Part shown: positions 13,110 through 19,012 of the stretch, in pieces
Layout of the letters: each line of letters begins with the position of its first letter
Numbering within the stretch: position 1 is the stretch's first letter
Source: Treponema sp.
GTDB taxonomy: Bacteria; Spirochaetota; Spirochaetia; Treponematales; Treponemataceae
Length of the DNA: 19,012 nucleotides
Assembly (NCBI GenBank): GCA_004554075.1
Contig: SFOB01000046.1
Coordinates: 1-19,012, forward strand
Direction of reading: 5' to 3'
The notes under the pieces: model-generated
Told to the model about the DNA's origin: nothing
Database searches by the model: none
The model's input: only the letters and a program-made list of their open reading frames with translations
Translations under genes and position numbers: made by a program

Positions 13110-14324
13110 CTATATATCGAGATTATAAGTTTCCATCTGGCCTTTACCCTTAACTTCAATAGGAGTTTGCGGTAAAAACTCAAATTTATCTTTTACATAC
13201 TTATATGTATCAGGAGAAACCTTAATCTGCATTGCAGAACTGAGACCTTTCATTCGGTAAGCAGTATTAACGGTATCACCAAAAATATCGTAGATATATT
13301 TTTTAATTCCGACAATTCCAGCTATTACACTACCTGAACTTACACCAGCCCGAACAATTATTTTTATTGGAGAATCTTCATTATACTTTTGAATATACTC
13401 CACAAACTCTTTTACACATTCAACACTATGCTCGGCATGCTTTTCATCTGCAGAAGGAAGCCCACAGACACCCATGTAAATCTCACCCATAGTCTTAATA
13501 CGCATGCAGGAATTCTTTTCTACAATATCATCAAAAGCACTGAATACCTTATTAAGCTCTATACCGAATTTTTCAGTCCCCAGATAATCTGAAAGTTCAA
13601 GATAATTGGTTATCTGGCAGAAAAAAACAGAAACATTTTCAAAAACTTCAGGCTCTACACTGCCCTTTTCCTTTAGCTGTTCTATTACCCTTTCTGGAAG
13701 AACACTTAATAAAAGCTCATCTGATTTTTCTTTTTCTGATTTAATTTTATTTTCTATATTGTATTTTTTCAGAACGATTTTTCTCTTCCAGAAGGATATG
13801 GCAATTACAATAATATTTACAAGAATAATATTTGTAACTGAAACGGCCTCAATTATTACATCAGTTGATATAATAGCCATTGAAAAAAGAAAAAGTATTA
13901 ATGCTTCTGCTGCAATTACAACAATCGTAAATATAACCGGATTAATATTTAATATCAGTTCAACAGCAATAACAAAGCCAAGAAAATATAAAATAACTTC
14001 AGAGAATGAAGAAACTTTTACAAAATAAAGGAAAACAAGATAAAAGGCCGAAAGGCAGAAAATTATTGGTGTATATTTTCCACTCGGTAGTTTACACAAT
14101 ATTAATCCGATAATTCCTGCAAGCAGATAGTATCCGTAATATAGTATAAACTTTTGTGTTAATGGTAAACCAAAAAATATTCTCGCAGCAAACTCCAGTA
14201 ACGCAAATATAATAGAAAACCAGAATATTTTTACTACCGTCTCACGATTCTTACGGTGTATTTCTGCCGAGATTTCTTTAGAAGCAAAAAAGGATTTTAA
14301 GATTTCAAAAAAGCTTCTACGCAT
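13110..14324 (-). CDS. Six-span membrane class III cyclase, C2-like (lacks metal-binding Asp residues)
   Basis: A 404-residue protein with about six transmembrane segments (31-51, 58-77, 85-103, 109-127, 129-151, 159-178), a charged linker (180-208) and a class III cyclase homology domain (about 228-402). The two aspartates that bind Mg/Mn are replaced: Q237 in VSVFFCQITNY and E281 in IKTMGEIYM. The purine-selecting K277 and D346 and the transition-state pair N353 and R357 (DTVNTAYRM) are intact, and the domain ends normally (VKGKGQMETY). This is the residue pattern of mammalian C2 domains. Alone it should be inactive; it may pair with the product of the upstream gene. Its ATG lies inside the last codons of that gene (8-bp overlap) with a GAGG-type ribosome site, so the two are translationally coupled. 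Substrate selectivity looks like ATP, by inference. Confidence 0.88.
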   Translation of the reverse strand: MRRSFFEILKSFFASKEISAEIHRKNRETVVKIFWFSIIFALLEFAARIFFGLPLTQKFILYYGYYLLAGIIGLILCKLPSGKYTPIIFCLSAFYLVFLYFVKVSSFSEVILYFLGFVIAVELILNINPVIFTIVVIAAEALILFLFSMAIISTDVIIEAVSVTNIILVNIIVIAISFWKRKIVLKKYNIENKIKSEKEKSDELLLSVLPERVIEQLKEKGSVEPEVFENVSVFFCQITNYLELSDYLGTEKFGIELNKVFSAFDDIVEKNSCMRIKTMGEIYMGVCGLPSADEKHAEHSVECVKEFVEYIQKYNEDSPIKIIVRAGVSSGSVIAGIVGIKKYIYDIFGDTVNTAYRMKGLSSAMQIKVSPDTYKYVKDKFEFLPQTPIEVKGKGQMETYNLDI

Positions 14325-16617
14325 TTGTTACCTCACCTACAGTTTCAAAAACGTTTTCAAGGTCGCAAGGCATAATAAAGCTGGACTGGAAATCAATAAG
14401 CTGCTTTGCAAGTTCTTCTTTATCTTCTTTTAATTCAGTTCCAAACATTTTCATAAGTGTAATCAAAAGAGATTTCATAGAAGGTAGAAGATTTTTAAGT
14501 CCATCAGAATCTGCCTTGAGCTTTGAACATAAAGCCGGAGCTTCATTAAGATTCATAGCACCTGCAAAGGTATTCACAGCATCATCACCAAGAATATCAC
14601 AAAGAGAATAAATGACTTCAGGACTATAAAGATCTATCTGGCTTTCTCCAAGAGCATCAGAAGGAGCTTCTGCGGAAACAGAAGCAATATCATTTTTGAT
14701 CAGATAATCAATAAGAGTGTCTCCAATTTTACTGTTTACAGGAGTCTTTACACGGTAACGCTCATCGTGAAGGTGTAAGGCTGTCATGTTATAGCAACAG
14801 GCTGCAAGCTGGGAACAGAAGAAAGGTGTCTTGTCATCTTTATAAGTCGGCAGTAAAGGCTCAATCCATTGTCCAAGTGCGTAACCTATAAACTTCAGGA
14901 AAATCATAAGTTTTCTGGCTTTCTCATGATCATCTGCAACTCTTGTTCTGAAAAGACAAATGAGAGCGGCAACGGTTGCCTGGGCCATTGCATAAGAGTT
15001 GTTCTGCTTATTATCTTCTGAGAGCGGCGGAAGTTCATTAAGAACTACAGATCCATCCAGACCATCAGGTAAACGATGAACTGTAACTTTATAAGCCTCT
15101 CCCGGATAAGCCGGACTTCTCAACTGGCAGTATGGAAGAGTGGCTTCTGCGACAACACATTTTGTTTCATTATCTTTTTCAGTAAAATCATAAGCCAGAG
15201 CGGCATGTGTAGTATTTGAGTTTTCAGACCAGATTATAAGTTTATCAATAAGAATACCAAAATTTTCTTTAATAAAATCTTTTACATTCTTACATGCATC
15301 CAGAGGCTTAAAATCCGGAACTTTTTTGTAACTGTACAATAAAATATCACCTTTTTTTAATTCTGATTCTTTCATAACTTTTTCCCCTTCTGGATTTTTA
15401 TCTGGATTCTTATCTGGCTTTACTGGAGTTTTATTATCAATTTCTACAATCTCCGGAAGCTGCATTTTATCTTTTACAATATCATAGGTTTCACTGGAAA
15501 GTTTTATGTGCATAGGTGAACAGGAATTCTGCAGCCTTACAGCGTTTTCTACGGTAGTTCCAAGAATATCATAGAGATACTTCTTTTTACCAATAATACC
15601 TGCAATTGCTTTACCTGATGAAAGCCCTATTCTTATTTTCCATTCAACTTCAGATGATTTATTGCGCTCAGAAAGCCATGAAATATAATCTCTTGCACAG
15701 AGCAAAAGATTTTCTGCATGATTATCATTTTTCTCTGGAAGTCCGCAAACTGCCATGTAGGCATCGCCGATTGTTTTTATTCTTATACAGTCATGACTTG
15801 AGGTAATCTTATCAAACTGTGTAAAAATCTGATTCAATTCATTTATCAGAAAATAAGGTTCTACAGTAGTTGAAATCTTTGTAAAATTAACAATATCAGA
15901 AATTAGAACTGTCATATTCTCATACATTTTTGGAGGAACAGAACCTTCTGCTTTCAGCTGATCTATTACAGAATCCGGCAGCAAGTTATGAAGAAGTTCT
16001 TCTGTTTTTTCTTTTTGTCTGTTAAGTTCTTTATCTCTGTTAAACTCATTTATCAGATATTTTCTTTTCCAGAAAACAAGGATAATCATAACTCCAAAAA
16101 ACAGGAGGGCATTTACCAGGAATGAATTAGATTTAGATACATCAATAACAACCCCACCAAACTTCACTGATAAATACAAAAAAATAAAATACAGGCTTAA
16201 TTCAGAAACAAATATTAAAGGATTAATTTCAAGCAGCATTATGAGGCAAAAGAGAACTCCAATAAATATAACAATTGCATTAACAAAGGGAGTTCGAAAA
16301 AGATGAATGGTAATCAGTACTTCTGAACCAATCAAAGTATACAGTATCAGCACTGGGGAAGGAATCTTTGTTTTTAATAATACAAGTCCAGCAATTCCTG
16401 CACCCATCAAAAAAACATAGTAGAAAATTACAAGTTTTGATGGAATTGAACCTGAAACTTTATAAATGCCAAATAGAAAAGGCAGACAAACAAGAACAAA
16501 AACTATTCCAAAATAAAAGAAGAATTTTAGCAGGCGGCGGTTTTTGTTAGAAATGGTATCCGTATAATCTGCAGGTATTTTAATAAACTTTTTATATAAA
16601 TCTGTAATACTGTTCAT
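14317..16617 (-). CDS. Six-span membrane class III cyclase, C1-like, fused to a permuted NlpC/P60-like domain
   Basis: A 766-residue protein: about six transmembrane segments (31-50, 61-82, 87-105, 112-134, 136-154, 167-183), a linker, and a class III cyclase domain (about 231-385). Both metal aspartates are present (D241 in LISDIVNF, D285 in IKTIGDAYM), as are K281, D350 and R361, but the transition-state asparagine position is E357 (TTVENAVR). After a PDKN-repeat linker (399-411) comes a domain starting LKKGDILLY (420-428), with H471 in NTTHAALAY, E491 in VVAEA and C601 in FFCSQLAACC. This order (GDI, His, Glu, then Cys) fits the circularly permuted papain-fold/NlpC-P60 group (YiiX or YycO type), which includes amidases and acyl-hydrolases. 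The C-terminal 130 residues were not recognised. There is no Shine-Dalgarno sequence: TATAAT lies 9 nt before the ATG. The gene overlaps the second cyclase by 8 bp. Confidence 0.83.
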   Translation of the reverse strand: MNSITDLYKKFIKIPADYTDTISNKNRRLLKFFFYFGIVFVLVCLPFLFGIYKVSGSIPSKLVIFYYVFLMGAGIAGLVLLKTKIPSPVLILYTLIGSEVLITIHLFRTPFVNAIVIFIGVLFCLIMLLEINPLIFVSELSLYFIFLYLSVKFGGVVIDVSKSNSFLVNALLFFGVMIILVFWKRKYLINEFNRDKELNRQKEKTEELLHNLLPDSVIDQLKAEGSVPPKMYENMTVLISDIVNFTKISTTVEPYFLINELNQIFTQFDKITSSHDCIRIKTIGDAYMAVCGLPEKNDNHAENLLLCARDYISWLSERNKSSEVEWKIRIGLSSGKAIAGIIGKKKYLYDILGTTVENAVRLQNSCSPMHIKLSSETYDIVKDKMQLPEIVEIDNKTPVKPDKNPDKNPEGEKVMKESELKKGDILLYSYKKVPDFKPLDACKNVKDFIKENFGILIDKLIIWSENSNTTHAALAYDFTEKDNETKCVVAEATLPYCQLRSPAYPGEAYKVTVHRLPDGLDGSVVLNELPPLSEDNKQNNSYAMAQATVAALICLFRTRVADDHEKARKLMIFLKFIGYALGQWIEPLLPTYKDDKTPFFCSQLAACCYNMTALHLHDERYRVKTPVNSKIGDTLIDYLIKNDIASVSAEAPSDALGESQIDLYSPEVIYSLCDILGDDAVNTFAGAMNLNEAPALCSKLKADSDGLKNLLPSMKSLLITLMKMFGTELKEDKEELAKQLIDFQSSFIMPCDLENVFETVGEVTNA

Positions 16618-16626
16618 AATATTACT

Positions 16627-16656
16627 ATTATAACACAGTCTTATTTTTTTTCACAA
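16627..16656 (-). promoter_or_regulatory. Candidate promoter of the cyclase pair
   Basis: On the minus strand: TTGTGA (16656-16651), an 18-bp spacer and TATAAT (16632-16627), followed by 9 nt and the ATG at 16617. This predicts a near-leaderless transcript carrying both cyclase genes. Confidence 0.55.
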
Positions 16657-16678
16657 AAAAAGTGTTAAATTGCATATT

Positions 16679-17320
16679 TTATTTTGTGCTGTCTGCACTG
16701 GTTGTAGGCTTTGAACGGGTATCAAAATATCCGCCGTCTTCCAGATAGCGGCGACGGGTCATAATCAGATTAATCAATTCCTGATACATATTAAAATCAA
16801 CCTGAATTGCCATTGGCAAAAGAAAGTATTCTGTTTCGTCGCAGTAGCGTTCAATAAAGGTTGGGTCTGTTACATAGCCCAGAGAAATCATATTTGAAAT
16901 GCGGTCTGCACACTTTAATATTTTTGCTTTCTGGCTGCCTTCGTCAAGAATACGGCAGAGGAACTGCTTTTTGCTTTCTTCTTCCTTGCGGGTAACTTCC
17001 TGTACAAGCTTCAAAACCTCAGGGCCATCTTCATCTGCATTAATAATCAGTTCTGGAATAAAGCCCGGAATATCTTCAATTGTGTCGTGAATAATAGAAG
17101 CCTTAAGAAGAACAGGATCAATGTAACCGTAGTCCAGAAGAATTGCAAAGGTATCCATCTGATGGCGGAACATATTTCCACCGGCATGGCGGGCTTTACC
17201 AATTAGGGCTGTCGCAAGCTGAATGTAAGGAGCAAAGTGAATACTGCTGAGCTGAAGCATCTGCTGCTCATTCATATTCTGAGGTCTGTCTGTTTTCATT
17301 TCGTAATGTGGTCTTCCCAT
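16679..17320 (-). CDS. Stand-alone HD-domain (p)ppGpp hydrolase-like protein
   Basis: A 213-residue cytoplasmic protein made essentially of one RelA/SpoT-type HD hydrolase domain. The catalytic set matches SpoT-type enzymes: H53, the HD pair H78/D79, ED at E82/D83 (within IIHDTIEDIPG), and D139 with N143 in KCADRISNM. No synthetase or regulatory TGS/ACT domain is present, so it fits a small alarmone hydrolase that would degrade (p)ppGpp or a related 3'-pyrophosphorylated nucleotide. Other HD substrates cannot be excluded. The residues around H53 (MFRHQMDTF) diverge from the usual pattern with HP. The start at 17320 has AAGGG 5 nt upstream. The gene lies 45 bp after the lipoprotein gene and just before the promoter of the cyclase pair. 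Confidence 0.82.
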   Translation of the reverse strand: MGRPHYEMKTDRPQNMNEQQMLQLSSIHFAPYIQLATALIGKARHAGGNMFRHQMDTFAILLDYGYIDPVLLKASIIHDTIEDIPGFIPELIINADEDGPEVLKLVQEVTRKEEESKKQFLCRILDEGSQKAKILKCADRISNMISLGYVTDPTFIERYCDETEYFLLPMAIQVDFNMYQELINLIMTRRRYLEDGGYFDTRSKPTTSADSTK

Positions 17321-17365
17321 AATTACCCTTAAGTTCCTTACCTTCCGCTATTATCGGCAGAAAGT

Positions 17366-17851
17366 TTATTTAAACTTCACGAATTCCTGAAGATAATTTC
17401 CAAAAACATCTACATTTTCGCCATAGAAATAATTCTTAGGACGAATTAATTCAAGATGATAATTTTCTTTTCCGTTTCCTTCATCAAGAAGTCCAACCGA
17501 ATAATAAAAGTCACCTGTGTAATATTTTATCATCTGTCCTGCTGTATACTTACCGACAACCTGGCCGTTTTCATAACGCAGACATTCTGTAAAATCAAAA
17601 TCAAATTTCTTTGAATTAAGTTTATAAGTGCCGTTCCATACAATAATATTTGTAGAATCAGCATAAGATACTCTCAGCATTACTGTATGGTCTGGCTTTA
17701 GAATAAGATGATGATAGTAAAGGTTAGCATTGTCATCATAATTCTGCATAACCCATTCACTATCATAGAAAGGACTGGATTTTTCTGAAAAGCAGCCGGT
17801 CAGAGAAAGAGAAATCAGAATTATCAATAAACCTAAACAACTCTTTTTCAT
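17366..17851 (-). CDS. Small lipoprotein, possibly lipocalin-like
   Basis: A 161-residue protein with a signal peptide ending in the lipobox LTGC (C20), so it is probably a membrane-anchored lipoprotein. The mature part alternates short beta-like segments rich in Tyr, Phe and Asp. The pattern of SEWVMQ, then LKPDHTVMLRVSY, then VWNGTYKLNSKKFDFDF resembles small lipocalin-like domains, but this is only a shape resemblance. No function is recognised. An AGGGGG ribosome-site-like sequence lies 6 nt before the ATG. It begins 15 bp after the valS stop and so is probably co-transcribed with valS. A 7-bp inverted repeat (AAGTTTA/TAAACTT) spans its stop codon but has no T-run. Confidence 0.75.
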   Translation of the reverse strand: MKKSCLGLLIILISLSLTGCFSEKSSPFYDSEWVMQNYDDNANLYYHHLILKPDHTVMLRVSYADSTNIIVWNGTYKLNSKKFDFDFTECLRYENGQVVGKYTAGQMIKYYTGDFYYSVGLLDEGNGKENYHLELIRPKNYFYGENVDVFGNYLQEFVKFK

Positions 17852-17866
17852 AACCGGCCCCCTGTT

Positions 17867-19012
17867 CTACTGCAATTCCTTGATATAGCTTTCCAAAGTT
17901 GCAATCTTCTTCTGGCTTTCTGCAAGGCGATCGCGTTCTTCCTGAACAAGATTTGCAGGAGCGTGCTGTGCAAAGTTTCCGTTGAGCTTGTTTTCGCTCA
18001 TTCTTGCATAGCCCTGCTCTTTTTCAAGCGCCTTCTGGAAGCGGGTCATAAGCTGCTCTTTATTGATTGATTCATCAACAAGAACAAAGGCTTCAAAACC
18101 AACTCCTACAGCACCAATTGAGCTTGCAGGTTTTGCATCAACAAATTCAACCTTAGCAACACCGCCAAGAAGCTGAATCATTTCAACCTTTTCGCGGGCA
18201 ACTTCTGCTGCAGCCCCTTTTTCGATCTTAATTGCAATATTGATTTTGATTGCAGGGTCAATTCCGCAGTCTACCTTTGTAGCGCGAACCTTACCAATCA
18301 GATCCTTAAGAGCTTCAAAGCGGGCTGCAATTTCGGCGTTATCACGATCTGCGGTTGGTTCCGGATATGGAGCATTGATGAGCATACCAACATATTCACT
18401 GTTAGAAGCAATCTTCTGAGTTCCTGCGGCCTTGCGGTTAGCAGCAATTTCAGCAAGCGGCAGCTTTCCATAAATCTCTTCTGTAACAAATGGAATATAT
18501 GGATGAAGAAGTCTCAGATTTTCTTCGAGGATGTTCATGAGAACTGAAGCCTGGCGGTCCTTTTCCTTATCATCACCATTTTTGAAGTTTATCTTTGTAG
18601 CTTCAACATACCAGTCGCAGAATTCATTCCAGAAGTATTCCATAAGTGCAGCGGCGGCATCATTGTAGCGGTATGTATCCAAAGCTTCACGGGCAGTCTT
18701 AACTGCATGATTAAGACGGCCATAAATCCACTTATCGAGTTCTGTAAGGTCTGCATCTGTAACCGGAACAAGATTGCGTCCTTCAAGATTACCAAGAAGG
18801 TAGCGAGAAGCGTTCCATACTTTGTTACAGAAGCGGCTTCCGAGTTTGAAGCTGTCTTTATCAATCAAAACATCCTGTCCCTGAGCACACATAAAGCCAA
18901 GTGTGAACTTAAGGGCATCGGCACCGTAAATGTCGATAAGTTCAAGAGGATCCATTCCATTACCAAGAGACTTAGACATCTTGCGGCCCTGCTTGTCGCG
19001 AACAAGTCCGTG
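17867..19012 (-). CDS. valS: Valyl-tRNA synthetase, C-terminal part (cut by window edge)
   Basis: The frame is open to the last base of the window, so this is the C-terminal 381 residues of a class I aminoacyl-tRNA synthetase of about 880-900 residues. It starts just before the KMSKS signature (KMSKSLGNGMDP), which binds ATP, followed by the helical anticodon-binding domain (WNEFCDWYVEATK region) and ends in the ValRS-specific C-terminal coiled coil (LAESQKKIATLESYIKELQ). These features separate it from IleRS and LeuRS. The apparent ATG at 18979 is the methionine of KMSKS, not the real start, which lies beyond the window. The small lipoprotein gene follows 15 bp after its stop. Confidence 0.96.
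   Translation of the reverse strand, partial: HGLVRDKQGRKMSKSLGNGMDPLELIDIYGADALKFTLGFMCAQGQDVLIDKDSFKLGSRFCNKVWNASRYLLGNLEGRNLVPVTDADLTELDKWIYGRLNHAVKTAREALDTYRYNDAAAALMEYFWNEFCDWYVEATKINFKNGDDKEKDRQASVLMNILEENLRLLHPYIPFVTEEIYGKLPLAEIAANRKAAGTQKIASNSEYVGMLINAPYPEPTADRDNAEIAARFEALKDLIGKVRATKVDCGIDPAIKINIAIKIEKGAAAEVAREKVEMIQLLGGVAKVEFVDAKPASSIGAVGVGFEAFVLVDESINKEQLMTRFQKALEKEQGYARMSENKLNGNFAQHAPANLVQEERDRLAESQKKIATLESYIKELQ

Noticed and set aside
13110..14324. Second cyclase considered as a decaying pseudogene of the first
   Set aside because: The frame is intact, the domain ends normally, the losses are limited to metal aspartates while Asn, Arg, Lys and Asp are kept, and the gene is translationally coupled.
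17341..17385. Terminator after the lipoprotein gene
   Set aside because: The 7-bp inverted repeat over the stop codon has a tiny loop and no following T-run, so read-through into the HD gene is likely.
18979..19012. ATG at 18979 as the start of a short valS-like gene
   Set aside because: It is the Met of the KMSKS motif and the frame stays open to the window edge with typical ValRS residues before it.
1..19012. CRISPR arrays, tRNA or rRNA genes, transposases, phage genes
   Set aside because: No regularly spaced repeats, cloverleaf-like sequences or matching protein motifs were seen on either strand.

Overview
This window looks like a chromosomal segment of a host-associated spirochaete, probably a Treponema. 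That is an inference from the moderate-to-low GC content, the class III cyclases, the MetQ-type protein, the relaxed intergenic spacing and the dispersed palindromic repeats. No rRNA or other taxonomic marker is present. Most of it is ordinary housekeeping and metabolic sequence. No phage, plasmid, transposase, tRNA, rRNA or CRISPR array was seen.

Layout from left to right. (1) 1-6190, all on the minus strand: a cysteine synthase-like PLP enzyme; a Trp-rich multi-span membrane protein of unknown function; and a hypB / large iron-sulfur flavoprotein / hypA cluster with its own promoter. (2) 6208-9137, minus strand: a secreted DUF1266-type protein and phosphoglycerate kinase, the latter with its own terminator. 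(3) 9138-12000, a repeat-rich stretch: a nested inverted-repeat element (E1, 9243-9415) lies between the divergent pgk and radical SAM genes. The radical SAM gene carries a GC-rich, hairpin-dense in-frame segment and ends in another palindromic repeat. It converges on metQ with overlapping stop codons. A second nested element (E2, 11257-11432) lies between the divergent metQ and trxA promoters, and a third folded element (E3, 11866-11944) follows trxA. (4) 12009-13043: GAPDH, minus strand, facing trxA across a shared bidirectional terminator. (5) 13110-17320, minus strand: two overlapping membrane class III cyclase genes preceded by a stand-alone (p)ppGpp-hydrolase-like HD protein. (6) 17366-19012, minus strand: a small lipoprotein gene directly downstream of valS, which is cut by the window edge.

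The strongest unusual signals are these. The two adjacent cyclases have lost complementary halves of the class III catalytic residues, which suggests an obligate C1/C2-like heterodimer, and one of them is fused to a permuted NlpC/P60-like (papain-fold) domain. Elements E1 and E2 share two conserved 9-10-nt motifs facing each other between arms that are perfectly paired but unrelated in sequence. Four genes without a Shine-Dalgarno sequence (cysK, the DUF1266 gene, the radical SAM gene, the fused cyclase) all have a perfect TATAAT only 6-9 nt before the ATG, which suggests leaderless mRNAs; the other intact gene starts have a recognisable or weak ribosome site or are translationally coupled. 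The trxA promoter is bracketed by two identical 17-bp repeats that look like operators.
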